A stretch of 64,000 nucleotides of DNA from NCBI RefSeq assembly GCF_014696435.1, contig NZ_JACJQG010000053.1:1-64000 (forward strand), read 5' to 3'. Positions 47,416-56,600 of this stretch are shown one piece after another; the first letter of the stretch is position 1, and each line of letters begins with the position of its first letter. A model generated the notes under the pieces. It saw only the letters and a program-made list of their open reading frames with translations. It had not been told where the DNA came from and searched no databases. Position numbers and translations under genes: made by a program. This DNA is from Calothrix anomala FACHB-343. Lineage in GTDB: Bacteria > Cyanobacteriota > Cyanobacteriia > Cyanobacteriales > Nostocaceae.

Positions 47416-48042
47416 ATGCAAAGCCAAATAGTTGATCCAGCACAAGCTGAACTAAATCATCACCACGCGGCGGAAGCTGCCCATGTTGGGCACGAAGAAC
47501 ATCCAGATCATCGCCTGTTTGGGCTAATTGTCTTCCTGATTGCGGAAGGGATGATTTTTATGGGTTTGTTCGGAGCTTATCTCGCTTTCCGTGCTACTTT
47601 ACCTGTCTGGCCTCCCGCAGGTACACCAGAGTTAGAACTGCTACTACCTGGAGTTAACACTGTCAATCTAATTGCTAGTAGTTTTGTCATGCATAATGCT
47701 GACACTGCTATCAAAAAGAATGATACCAAGGGTATGCGTACTTGGTTGGCAATTACTGCCTTGATGGGTACGATTTTCTTAGTGGGTCAGGTATATGAAT
47801 ACACCCATTTAGAATTTGGTTTAACTACCAATTTATTTGCCAGTGCTTTTTATGTGTTAACTGGGTTTCACGGTTTGCACGTTACTCTCGGCGTTTTGGC
47901 GATCGCGGCTGTGTTATGGCGATCGCGTCGTCCCGGTCATTACAGTAGTGAAAAACACTTCGGTATTGAAGCCGCAGAAATCTACTGGCACTTTGTGGAC
48001 GTAATTTGGATTATTCTGTTCGGATTGTTGTATCTACTCTAA
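47416..48042 (+). CDS. coxC: Cytochrome c oxidase subunit III
   Basis: 208 residues with five membrane helices, the short bacterial form without the first two helices. Visible: HRLFGLIVFLIAEGMIFMGL (with the conserved Glu), FVLTGFHGLHVTLG-type segment (SAFYVLTGFHGLHVTLGVL) and AAEIYWHFVDVIWIILFGLL at the end. Histidine-rich N-terminus (NHHHAAEAAHVGHEEHPDHR). Last gene of the operon, followed by a strong terminator. Confidence 0.97.
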   Translation: MQSQIVDPAQAELNHHHAAEAAHVGHEEHPDHRLFGLIVFLIAEGMIFMGLFGAYLAFRATLPVWPPAGTPELELLLPGVNTVNLIASSFVMHNADTAIKKNDTKGMRTWLAITALMGTIFLVGQVYEYTHLEFGLTTNLFASAFYVLTGFHGLHVTLGVLAIAAVLWRSRRPGHYSSEKHFGIEAAEIYWHFVDVIWIILFGLLYLL

Positions 48043-48084
48043 GTAATAGTTAGTAGTTGTTCACTCCACGCGAATAACTACCCC

Positions 48085-48106
48085 ACCCCCCAATGGGGGT
48101 TTTTTT
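48085..48106 (+). terminator. Rho-independent terminator of coxBAC
   Basis: CCCCC-AAT-GGGGG followed by seven T residues, about 45 bp after the coxC stop. Confidence 0.92.
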
Positions 48107-48141
48107 GTCAGTTATTTACGTAATTTGATTGTTTTTAGAGT

Positions 48142-48285
48142 TATACCAATTTGAAGAATGATCGCTACAAATGTAGGTTGGGTTGAGGAACGAAACCCAA
48201 CACCCCAACGCCTTGTATATGTTGGGTTTCACTCCGTTTAACCCAACCTACGCATCTGTCGCATTCTTTTTTAAAATTGGTATTA
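48142..48285. mobile_element. MITE-like element with inner GTAGGTTGGG hairpin (copy 2, inverted)
   Basis: The outer inverted ends are TATACCAATTTGAAGAATG and CATTCTTTTTTAAAATTGG. The inner stem is at 48173-48202 and 48220-48251. Its left arm equals the complement of the right arm of the copy at 21536-21565, so the module is flipped relative to that copy. The right outer end also recurs, complemented, at 31028-31062. Confidence 0.78.
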
Positions 48286-48723
48286 CTATTGTTGCTTTTT
48301 CCTAGCTATTAACCCATTATCTCAGTTCAGGAATCGCGATTAAAGACATTAAAGATATCAAGGTTTTAGCTTTTATATCAGGCGATCGCGCAATTGTCTT
48401 AAAGCTCCAATTGCCTAAGCTTTAATCTGCATAATTAATCAAATATCAAGCTATTTGCTATACAGCTTATCAGCATGATTTTTGACTTTTAATTCATGCT
48501 TAACCGCTCAACTATAGTTTTTTTATACATTCTTATATATACATTGAAACGTAGATTAATGATACATTAAAGTGTGTTTAGAAAATTGCTTGCAGATGAA
48601 TAACTCTTAACTCAACTTTGTGATTAAAGCTACTAAGGCACTAGTGAATATTTCATTTGCAATTAGCCATGACACTATACCATCAAACTCTAATTTGTCC
48701 GCAAAGTAGATAAAATACGCCAC
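48286..48723. other. AT-rich upstream region of the second kinase gene
   Basis: About 440 bp with one CGATCGCG at 48383 and no open frame of note. Presumed promoter. Confidence 0.4.
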
Positions 48724-49923
48724 ATGCGTCAATACCCTCGCATTATCAGAACACTTCGACATCGCTACCAGACTGTGACACAGTTAAAGGGTAGAGTAAC
48801 TAGCGATATTAATTACTTATTTTCCGGCGAGCCGAGAAACAGACAACAGCATCTTCTAAAAAAGCAAATACTGCGAAATCGCTTTAAAATTTTCCAACTC
48901 ATAGCTAGAGGAGGATCTGGCGATACTTACTTAGCTATCGATCTAGATTTACCAGGACAACCATACTGTGTTGTCAAACATTTTTATCCTAAAAATCCCC
49001 ATCCGGCTGTTATCCCAATTGCTAAAAATCTATTTGAACGGGAAGCAGAAAGTTTATATCATCTAGGTAAAAATCATAACCAAATTCCCACATTATTTGC
49101 TCACTTCCATGAAGATGGAGACTTTTATTTAGTCCAGGAATTTATTGATGGTTATGACTTGACACAAGAAATTGTTTCAGTAAAACCGCTAAGTGAAGCA
49201 GCCGTTATAGACTTATTAAAAGATATTTTAGAAGTGTTAAACTTCGTCCATCAACATAACATTATTCACCGAGATATTAAACCCCATAATATTATGCGGC
49301 GGCACTCAGATCAAAAACTAGTGCTGATTGATTTTGGCAGTATTAAAAAACTAGGAATTCAAGGAGCAACCTTAACAATAGCAGTTGGAACTCCTGGCTA
49401 TATGCCAACAGAACAAGCCAAGGGAAAGCCAAAACTCAGCAGCGATATTTATGCAGTGGGGATGATAGGAATTCAAGCTTTAACAGGTTTAAAGCCGGAG
49501 GAATTACCAGAAGATCCCGATACAGGAGAAATCATCTGGCGCGACAAAGTACAAGTAAGCGATCGCCTCGCGAATGTTTTAGACAAAATGGTGCGCGAAC
49601 GTCATAACCAGCGTTACCAATCAGCCGCAGAAGCTTTGCAAGCATTAATTCCAGAGATTCAGTTATCAGAATCTGCACCATTGACTACGCCATCAGAAAA
49701 TGATGCAGAGCAAGCCTTACAACTATATAAAAAGTTTATTTTGTTTTTAGGAATCGGACTCGGTACCATCACCAGCGTCATCCTCATGCTTTTAATATAT
49801 ACATTTTTTCGCACGAATTTATCGCCGCCAAAACAACCCACACCCATACATTCTTTTAGAGCAAATTTTGGACAAGGAGGATACACAATTCAAAATTCAA
49901 AATTCTCTCTTGGAAAGTTCTGA
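48724..49923 (+). CDS. Serine/threonine protein kinase with C-terminal membrane anchor
   Basis: 399 residues. A basic N-terminus (about 1-50) precedes the kinase domain (about 53-315): glycine loop ARGGSGDTYLAID, Lys85, IHRDIKPHN with HRD at 182-184, DFG at 203-205, and GTPGYMPTEQ. One membrane helix (about 340-365, FLGIGLGTITSVILMLLIY) puts only a short tail outside. The tail (GYTIQNSKFSLGKF) is encoded by ATTCAAAATTCAAAATTC spacer repeats, so the stop was probably acquired from the repeat. The PstS-like gene follows about 200 bp downstream. Confidence 0.9.
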   Translation: MRQYPRIIRTLRHRYQTVTQLKGRVTSDINYLFSGEPRNRQQHLLKKQILRNRFKIFQLIARGGSGDTYLAIDLDLPGQPYCVVKHFYPKNPHPAVIPIAKNLFEREAESLYHLGKNHNQIPTLFAHFHEDGDFYLVQEFIDGYDLTQEIVSVKPLSEAAVIDLLKDILEVLNFVHQHNIIHRDIKPHNIMRRHSDQKLVLIDFGSIKKLGIQGATLTIAVGTPGYMPTEQAKGKPKLSSDIYAVGMIGIQALTGLKPEELPEDPDTGEIIWRDKVQVSDRLANVLDKMVRERHNQRYQSAAEALQALIPEIQLSESAPLTTPSENDAEQALQLYKKFILFLGIGLGTITSVILMLLIYTFFRTNLSPPKQPTPIHSFRANFGQGGYTIQNSKFSLGKF

Positions 49924-50025
49924 TCGGAGGAAACCTCCGCTCAGACTTTCCGCAAAATTCAAAATTATATTTGACTCTTTCCCAATGCCCAATGCCCAAT
50001 GCCCAATGCCCATTTTCAAGCTATC
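49878..50025. repeat. Short tandem repeats at the 3' end of the kinase gene
   Basis: ATTCAAAATTCAAAATTC overlaps the last codons of the kinase. A GAAAGT...CGGAGGAAACCTCCG...ACTTTC hairpin (about 49912-49952) follows, then CCCAATGCCCAATGCCCAA units at 49981-50012. Confidence 0.82.
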
Positions 50026-50131
50026 CAATAAATTCTCATCTACAGTTATCAACTAATAATTATCCGGGTGCTTAATACAATTGATATCTCAATTTTTTGT
50101 GTTTTCAATACCAAATAACAACTTGAAGAAT

Positions 50132-51202
50132 ATGGATAATAGCAACCACGGAAAAGCTTTGCTCAAAGAAGATATTGCGATTTTTTTGAGAGGTTTGATT
50201 ATTGGGAAAGTACTCACGCTCATGGTGATTGGTGGATTGCTCTGGTGGTTACTTAAGCCAGAGTCTTTCCGGGGTAATAATAGTGAAGCCACTAACTTGA
50301 GTATTAAATCTAACTCTACTGCATCAACCTTTCAATCACTGGCTGATGTGCCAACAGATTCATTTAACTATGGTGGTAGCACAACTTGGGCACCAATTCG
50401 CCAAGTAGTAGATGCGCAAATTCTCAGCGCTCGTCCAGAATTACAATTACAGTACTTAAATCCGGCGCAAGGTAGTCCTGGTTCTAGCGCGGGAATTCGG
50501 ATGTTGCTAGATGGAGAATTAGATTTTGCTCAATCTTCTCGTCCGCTCACAGATGAAGAACAAGCGATCGCCAAAGCGCGAGGTGTTACACTTGAGCAAC
50601 GGCAAATTGGCGTTGATGGGGTAGCAGTGGTAGTTAATCCAGCGCTCAATGTCCCTGGTTTAACTGTGGAGCAATTGCAACAAATATATTTAGGTAAAAT
50701 TACTAACTGGAATCAGGTAGGCGGGCCTAATTTAGCGATCGCCGCTTTTTCCCAACCGCCAGAGAATGCAGATACTACCATCTTCTCTAATAACAGCAAT
50801 AGCAAAAAATCAGAACTTGGCTCTAATGTCAAGTATGTTTACTCAACTACAGATGCATTGCGCCAACTTAGTAAAACCCCTGGCGGTATCTATTACGCTT
50901 CTGCTCGTGCGGTAATACCTCAATGTAGCGTCAAGCCTTTACCAATAGGTCGCACTGCTAGCGATTTTGTTTCCCCTTACCGCGAACCCTTGGTATCATC
51001 TGCACAATGTCCGCGCCAACGTAACCAAGTAAATACTGAAGCGATCAAAAATGGTAGCTATCCCATCACCTCTAAATTGTTTGTGATTATCAAACAAAAC
51101 CAAGGTCAACAGCAGAAGGTGGGAAATGCCTATGCTAATCTATTGCTGACTGACCAAGGACAACAAGCTATTGAGCAAGCTGGTTTTGTGGGACTTCGCT
51201 AG
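50132..51202 (+). CDS. Membrane-anchored PstS-like phosphate-binding protein
   Basis: 356 residues from the ATG at 50132 (MDNSNHGKALLKEDI); a TTG at 50081 would add 17 residues. One membrane helix (about 22-42, IGKVLTLMVIGGLLWWLL) is followed by a PBP-like domain: FNYGGSTTWAPIRQVVDAQI, SPGSSAGIRMLLDGELDFAQ (with SSRPL), IGVDGVAVVVNPAL and LQQIYLGKITNWNQVGG, all typical of PstS/SphX-type phosphate-binding proteins. No ABC transporter genes are nearby, and the anchor replaces the usual cleavable signal. The role may be sensing instead of uptake; its position behind a membrane-bound kinase fits but does not prove this. Confidence 0.8.
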   Translation: MDNSNHGKALLKEDIAIFLRGLIIGKVLTLMVIGGLLWWLLKPESFRGNNSEATNLSIKSNSTASTFQSLADVPTDSFNYGGSTTWAPIRQVVDAQILSARPELQLQYLNPAQGSPGSSAGIRMLLDGELDFAQSSRPLTDEEQAIAKARGVTLEQRQIGVDGVAVVVNPALNVPGLTVEQLQQIYLGKITNWNQVGGPNLAIAAFSQPPENADTTIFSNNSNSKKSELGSNVKYVYSTTDALRQLSKTPGGIYYASARAVIPQCSVKPLPIGRTASDFVSPYREPLVSSAQCPRQRNQVNTEAIKNGSYPITSKLFVIIKQNQGQQQKVGNAYANLLLTDQGQQAIEQAGFVGLR

Positions 51203-51828
51203 TAAGTGAACTTGACATAGGGCTACAGCATCTACCTTGAAAATAGCGTTGACGGTTGACTGTTGACGGTTGACTGTTGACTCTTAAGATAAATTTTCAT
51301 GTTTGGTTGTGTGATTTATCACATGAATTACAAAAAATAAATTACCCATATTCCGTAGTGCGAGCATCTTGCTCGCTGATGTTCGCTCATCGTGCGAGAC
51401 GTTTGTCCTTTTATTTTGGGGTGGGCGTCTCGCCATTGGTGTCAACTTAACGCTAAATCCGCTTTGTAGCAAGGTTTTTGCCCTCACCCCCAACCCGCAA
51501 GAGATTTAATTCCCCTTCTCCTGGGGGAGAAGGGGTGAGGGGATGAGGGCGAGGGTTATTGTACAACACGCGCCGTATATAGCTTTTAGCTTAAATTGAC
51601 ACCAATGGCGTCTCGCCCGCCCATAGTCAAAGGCGGGCAAGATGCCCACCCCACAAGATTGGATAATTTATTTCTTGGAAGTCCCTAAAAGCCTTTCAAA
51701 TCAGTCAACCGTCAACCGTCAACCGTCAACAACTATAAACCCCACTTTTTTGTGTATGTATCCGATGAATCAATTCCTAACGTGGTAAAATTTAACTCTG
51801 ACAAAAGTACTCACCTAAAATTTAGCCA
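51203..51828. other. Intergenic region made of nested repeats, upstream of cynS
   Basis: TTGACGG/TTGACTG heptamers (51247-51285), then an older repeat with an AAAATAAATTAYCCA end (51333-51348) and its partner GGATAATTTATTTCTTGGAAG (51661-51680). Inside it lies a hairpin repeat (GGGGTGGGC ... GCCCACCCC), and within that a MITE (51435-51606). CAACCGTCAACCGTCAACCG units lie at 51716-51731. Confidence 0.8.
51435..51606. mobile_element. 172-bp MITE with 16-bp inverted ends and 11-bp target duplication
   Basis: Left end ATTGGTGTCAACTTAA, right end TTAAATTGACACCAAT (one mismatch). The 11-bp direct repeat GGCGTCTCGCC flanks it at 51424-51434 and 51607-51617. Inside is a TTCCCCTTCTCC/GGGAGAAGGGG hairpin. 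Removing the element and one copy of the direct repeat restores a continuous inverted repeat in the surrounding DNA. Confidence 0.88.
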
Positions 51829-52269
51829 ATGTCTCTACCAGAAATTACGCAAAAGCTCTTAGCCGCCAAGAAGCAGAAAGGACTTAGTTTCGCTGATTTA
51901 GAAAAAATTCTTGGACGAGATGAAGTCTGGATTGCAGCTGTATTTTACCGTCAAGCTAGTGCTTCTGAAGAAGAGGCGAAGTTAATCTTAGAGACATTGG
52001 AATTAGGGCCGATATATATTCAAGATTTAACCGCATATCCTGTTAAAGGATTGGGGCCAATTGTTCCTACAGATCCTTTAATTTACCGTTTTTACGAAAT
52101 TATGCAGGTATATGGTATGCCCATAAAAGACATCATTCAGGAAAAATTCGGTGATGGGATTATGAGCGCAATCGATTTTACCTTGGATATTGAAAAAGAA
52201 GAAGATCCAAAAGGCGATCGCGTAAAAATTATTATGTCTGGAAAGTTTCTCCCTTACAAAAAATGGTAA
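51829..52269 (+). CDS. cynS: Cyanate hydratase (cyanase)
   Basis: Converts cyanate and bicarbonate to CO2 and carbamate, which yields ammonia. 146 residues, full length. Helical DNA-binding-like N-domain (about 1-75) and the catalytic C-domain with Arg87, Glu90 ([11 protein letters not shown]) and Ser113 (GIMSAIDF), equivalent to Arg96/Glu99/Ser122 of E. coli. No cynABD transporter genes are adjacent, so cyanate from internal carbamoyl phosphate decay may be its substrate (inference). Monocistronic. Confidence 0.97.
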   Translation: MSLPEITQKLLAAKKQKGLSFADLEKILGRDEVWIAAVFYRQASASEEEAKLILETLELGPIYIQDLTAYPVKGLGPIVPTDPLIYRFYEIMQVYGMPIKDIIQEKFGDGIMSAIDFTLDIEKEEDPKGDRVKIIMSGKFLPYKKW

Positions 52270-52346
52270 GTTGTGAATCTGAGCAAGGATAACATTATCC
52301 TTGTGCTCATCACTGCCATTATCTTAGTATAAAAAGTTAGCTAATC

Positions 52347-53267
52347 TTGACAGCAAATATCCCAAAATCAAATAAATCTAGTATTTTTAGCCCTTATTAT
52401 CATCAAAATTACGGGGCAATTTATTTAGGTGATAGTCTGGAATTAATTAAACATATTGAAGATAACAGTATTAATTTAATTCTCACTTCTCCTCCCTTTG
52501 CTTTGGCACGTAAAAAAGAATATGGTAACGAAAGTGCGGATAAATATATAGAATGGTTTTTACCTTTCGCCTACGAATTTAAAAAAAAGCTGACTGATAA
52601 CGGCTCATTTGTTTTAGATTTAGGCGGTGCTTATCTTCCCGGTAATCCTGTTCGCAGTATCTACCAATATGAACTTTTAGTTAGATTGTGCAAAGAAGTT
52701 GGCTTTTTTTTAGCGCAAGAATTTTATCATTATAATCCAGCCAGATTACCTACCCCGGCAGAATGGGTAACAATTAGGCGAATTCGTGTCAAAGATTCAG
52801 TTAATGTTGTTTGGTGGTTATCAAAAACACCAAATCCTAAAGCAGACAACAGACAAGTTTTAAAACCATATAGCCAAAGTATGAAACAACTACTTAAAAA
52901 TGGCTATCAGGCAAAAATTCGGCCTAGCGGACACGATATTTCTGATAAATTTCAAAAAGATAATCAAGGTGCAATTCCGCCAAATTTGCTGGAAATTGCC
53001 AATACGGAATCAAATAGCGCATATTTACGCCGTTGTAAAGTTGCAGGAATTAAACCCCATCCAGCCAGATTTCCTCAAGCTTTCGCCGAGTTTTTTATTA
53101 AATTTTTGACTGAGCGAGATGATATAGTATTAGATCCTTTTGCTGGTTCTAATACTACAGGATTTGTTGCTGAGGTTTTGCAACGCCGATGGTTTGCTTT
53201 TGAAATTAATGAGGATTATGTCAGGGGAAGTATTTACCGTTTCCATCAAGTAGAAGACGAAGCTTAA
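52347..53267 (+). CDS. Orphan DNA cytosine-N4 methyltransferase of the M.PvuII type
   Basis: 306 residues with a TTG start (MTANIPKSNKSS). The catalytic motif TSPPF (47-51) precedes the AdoMet motif DPFAGSNTTG (263-272), the permuted beta-class order. The stretches SPPFALARKKEYGN, GAYLPGNPVRSIY, RIRVKDSVNVVWW, RPSGHDI, IPPNLL and HPARFP match M.PvuII closely from memory. The likely product is N4-methylcytosine, probably in CAGCTG. No endonuclease or controller gene lies next to it, so it appears solitary. No transposition signs. Confidence 0.88.
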   Translation: MTANIPKSNKSSIFSPYYHQNYGAIYLGDSLELIKHIEDNSINLILTSPPFALARKKEYGNESADKYIEWFLPFAYEFKKKLTDNGSFVLDLGGAYLPGNPVRSIYQYELLVRLCKEVGFFLAQEFYHYNPARLPTPAEWVTIRRIRVKDSVNVVWWLSKTPNPKADNRQVLKPYSQSMKQLLKNGYQAKIRPSGHDISDKFQKDNQGAIPPNLLEIANTESNSAYLRRCKVAGIKPHPARFPQAFAEFFIKFLTERDDIVLDPFAGSNTTGFVAEVLQRRWFAFEINEDYVRGSIYRFHQVEDEA

Positions 53268-53511
53268 AGGATGAGTTTACCCCACCCATTTGAGGATGGA
53301 GTGCGAAAGTTAAACAAGATTGAGTATTGATAGAGTTTTTACTTCATCTTTCATCCTTTAAACCTGACAATTATTGATGGAAAAATCAGCCAAAACTGAA
53401 CAGTGATTTATTTTCTCAATCCCTTTTTTGGGGCTAAACTGTAAATTGAAAATTTTTGAATATTGAGAATATTCATTTGGGAATTTTAATTATTGACCCC
53501 AAAAAGCAGAT

Positions 53512-53706
53512 TTATATCTCACCGTTAACCTGCATTTTATGCACTTCATCTGCTAGCTCTTGACGACTTTGATCGTCGAGTTTATCAATTGCTAACATCC
53601 CCATCAGTATAACCTCTTTCAGAGTTAAACGAGTTGAATGTGCCTGTTTTTGCACAATCTCCTTAATAATCGGACTGACACCGATCGCTGTACTAGCTCT
53701 AGCCAC
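53512..53706 (-). CDS. Possible small protein (64 aa), unknown
   Basis: MARASTAIGVSPIIKEIVQK at the N-terminus, then LTLKEVILMGMLAIDKLDDQ and ELADEVHKM. The helical profile resembles small regulator or antitoxin-like proteins, but no family is recognised. GTG start without a clear ribosome-binding site. It stands alone between two gene-free stretches. Confidence 0.4.
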   Translation of the reverse strand: MARASTAIGVSPIIKEIVQKQAHSTRLTLKEVILMGMLAIDKLDDQSRQELADEVHKMQVNGEI

Positions 53707-54867
53707 GAAATAACAGATAAATATTAACGACTTCGCCTAAATCTTAGCATTTCCTTTCCGCTTATTCTACATAAATATATAATCTATGAGAATTAGTCAA
53801 ATGTAGTTTTCGCATTTTTGCATTCATCTGGCGGTTGACAAAATATAGTTAGCAGAAAACGCGCTAATTTTCCTATTCCTCTAGTTAGAATATAAGCAAA
53901 AATCGTCTATTCCTTTTGATTTTTGACTAAATTTGCAATTATGCCAGGAAACGTGTGAGTAACTTGATTACTTAAGTGTAAAATTTCCGATGATTACCCT
54001 AGAATAGCGAATTTAACTGCCTAAAGCAATGTAAATCAACCTCTAGCGATCGCCTGCTTGTTTCCTTATATCCTGTGTATTGTGTTCTATGATTCATACT
54101 GAAGTTTTTCCACATAGCTAGGATGGGTATTACCCACTATGTAGGAGTTGCGATCGCATCTACTAGTGATAGTTGTAAAATTTTTCATTTTATTCACTCA
54201 GACGGCATGAATATCTATCATGAAAAGATGGTAGAGGGGAAGAGGGTTTTAACTAAATTTACTTTTCGTAATATAATTCTGTTTGTTTGCATCCTTCTCT
54301 TAAACCTCTGTTTTGATTTATGCTGTCTAAGCACGCCCAATTTGATATAAGAAAATTAAAATCGTTTCTAGGTATAGGAAACTGGAAATTTTTGCTGAAA
54401 TTTCCTAAATTAGACATTTAGAAATAAATTTAGACATTTACCATGACAACAACATTCAATGTCAGCGCCTCCTTGATGAGAAAGTTACACTGTCATTCAT
54501 CGGCAAATAGTAGAGTAAATACTGATGACTTTAGTTATATAAGTCACAAATATAATAGCTATTAGTATTGTTGATAATAGCCCAAAAAACGTGAAAGTAC
54601 TTAGATTACAGTGGAGGAAGTGATAGAGTTAGTAAAATCTCTGTTTGTAACTAAAGTACTCTAGTAAATTTTATCTGCGGTAGTTCAGTAAAAATTCGGT
54701 TTAAAGAGATTGTAAATTGTCCAAGCAAATCCTCTGAATCCGCTTTACAGATATAGACAGAGTAAATGAAAATAACAAAATAAGCAGTTACACCGAAATA
54801 ATTTTCCTGAATTTAGTCAATTACTACTGTTATAAGTAAAAGCAATGAGTATAGGAGAGAAAATACG
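53707..54867. other. 1.16-kb gene-poor region upstream of the SGNH hydrolase
   Basis: AT-rich with scattered GCGATCGC. A 75-codon frame at 54123-54350 (+) has no family signature and no good ribosome-binding site. AATTAGACATTTA is repeated at 54408 and 54429. An unseen small RNA or long leader is possible, but nothing specific supports it. Confidence 0.45.
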
Positions 54868-55932
54868 ATGAGGGACCCTTATCTGTTGACAGCAGGTTTG
54901 TTAACAGTATTGGCAATACCAGCATCGGCTCTTCCCCAGATGTCGATTATTCTGCCAGAGCATTCAAGATTTCAGTGGAATTTACAACAGGGTTCCCAGT
55001 CAAAAATCAATCAACAAAGCATTCCCAGCGTCAATTTCTTTTTAAAAGAATTTCCTCACCCAGGTTTGCAAACATCAGCAATTTCCCAGCCAATATTAGG
55101 TGAAAAAATTAACCCCCAGTCAAGCTTGGCGGTACCAAGATTTAGCGATGATAAATTTGCCAAACTAGTAGAATCATCAGTAAATTCTACTTTTCCCGAA
55201 GCTAATCGGGTGTTGGCATCAGGGAGCCAACTTTACGATCAAAGATTAGAAGCTTTAAAAACAGTTCAACAAAATAAACGTCTATTTGCAGATAGTTTGC
55301 AATCATTAGAATCGGCAAACAAACGTCAATTAACTTATGAAGATTGGAAACGTTTATTAGTATTAGAAGCCAAATCGATCGCCCGTAGCAAAGGCACAGA
55401 TTCTCTCGGTATTTTAGTTGGGGATTCCTTAAGCATGTGGTTTCCTCAAGAAAAACTCCCTGCTGGTAAATTGTGGTTAAATCAGGGTATATCAGGCGAT
55501 ACATCTACCGGAATTTTAAAAAGATTATCAGCATTTTCGGAAACCAGACCAGATGTCATATATATCATGGCTGGGATTAACGACTTAAGAAAAGGTACTA
55601 AAGACGAAGTAATTTTGCGCAATCATCGCCGAATTATGCGTACCTTACGTCTGAGTCACCCCAATGCAAAAATAATTGTGCAATCAATATTACCTACGCG
55701 CTTACCTAATATTTCTAATCAAAGAATTCGCAATTTAAATACCCAAATAGAAGTAATTGCCAAACAAGAAAAAGTTACCTATGTAAATATGTATAAGTGG
55801 TTTACAGACTTAGAAGGTAAATTACGGGAAGATTTAACCACCGATGGCTTACATTTATCATTAGATGGTTATGACCTTTGGCGAGCAGAAATAGAGAAAT
55901 TAGAATTAAAATCTACAGAGCGCAATAATTAA
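54868..55932 (+). CDS. Exported SGNH/GDSL-type hydrolase
   Basis: 354 residues. A short hydrophobic leader (LLTAGLLTVLAIPASALPQ) indicates export. A long N-terminal region (about 30-175) of unknown fold precedes the SGNH domain with all four blocks: GDSLS with Ser187, ISGDT with Gly210, GINDL with Asn238, and DGLHLSLDGY with Asp326 and His329. Likely an esterase or lipase acting on envelope lipid or acylated polysaccharide; the substrate is unknown. AGGAG lies 10 nt before the ATG. The DUF4864 gene follows 22 bp after its stop. Confidence 0.88.
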   Translation: MRDPYLLTAGLLTVLAIPASALPQMSIILPEHSRFQWNLQQGSQSKINQQSIPSVNFFLKEFPHPGLQTSAISQPILGEKINPQSSLAVPRFSDDKFAKLVESSVNSTFPEANRVLASGSQLYDQRLEALKTVQQNKRLFADSLQSLESANKRQLTYEDWKRLLVLEAKSIARSKGTDSLGILVGDSLSMWFPQEKLPAGKLWLNQGISGDTSTGILKRLSAFSETRPDVIYIMAGINDLRKGTKDEVILRNHRRIMRTLRLSHPNAKIIVQSILPTRLPNISNQRIRNLNTQIEVIAKQEKVTYVNMYKWFTDLEGKLREDLTTDGLHLSLDGYDLWRAEIEKLELKSTERNN

Positions 55933-55954
55933 GCGATCGCTCTTTTTGAGATAT

Positions 55955-56317
55955 ATGGAAATTAGTCCCAGCGATGCCATCGCCATCCGTGAGACAATAG
56001 AACGGCAATTAGCAGCCTTTCAAAAGGATGATACTGCAGGAGCCTTCGCCCTTGCAAGTCCAGAAATTCAAATTCAGTTCCGCAACCCAGAAAACTTTAT
56101 GCAGATGGTAAAACTGGGTTACCCTGCGGTGTATCGTCCCCGTTCAGTCTTTTTTGAGAAGATTAAAACCATTCACGGAAAGGTAACTCAATTAGTATTG
56201 CTGCTAGGCCCTGACGGAATTCCGGTAAGGGCATTATATATCATGGCAAAGCAGCGGGATACCCTCTGGAAGATTAACGGGTGTGTGTTGATTCCTGTAG
56301 AAGCGGAAATTAATTAG
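55955..56317 (+). CDS. DUF4864-family protein
   Basis: 120 residues from the ATG at 55955 (MEISPSDAIAIRETIERQL); a TTG at 55946 is possible. The sequence AFQKDDTAGAFALASPEIQ, FMQMVKLGYPAVYRPRSVFF and KQRDTLWKINGCVL matches the DUF4864 pattern, a small NTF2-like fold. No signal peptide. Probably in one transcript with the SGNH hydrolase; a shared function is not known. Confidence 0.8.
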   Translation: MEISPSDAIAIRETIERQLAAFQKDDTAGAFALASPEIQIQFRNPENFMQMVKLGYPAVYRPRSVFFEKIKTIHGKVTQLVLLLGPDGIPVRALYIMAKQRDTLWKINGCVLIPVEAEIN

Positions 56318-56600
56318 TTATTTGTCAATAGTCAATAGTCAATAGTCAATAGTCAATAGTCAAGGACTTACGCAAAAATTGCCAAAAAGCTTAATTTATT
56401 GAACCGCATTAGACACGCAGTGGCTTCCCGCAGGGTAGACGCCAAGAACGCCTTCTCTGCGAGAGGCTTCCGCCAACGCGCAGCGTCTCCCCTTGGGAGA
56501 AGAATTCGTAGAGTGTGCGTAATCACTATAGTCATTTGTCCTCCTTGTCTCCCCAATGCCCAATGCCCAATGCCCAATGCCCAATGCCCATTTCCCTACT
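56318..56600. repeat. Heptamer array and mixed repeats between convergent genes
   Basis: Six TCAATAG heptamers in exact tandem (56325-56365), a GGCTTCCCGCAGGGTAGACGC-type repeat known from cyanobacterial spacers (56420-56500), and GCCCAATGCCCAATGCCCAA units (56557-56590). Confidence 0.88.

Noticed and set aside
54123-54350. 75-codon plus-strand frame with a hydrophobic end
   Set aside because: No ribosome-binding site, no family pattern, and the composition matches the surrounding spacer.
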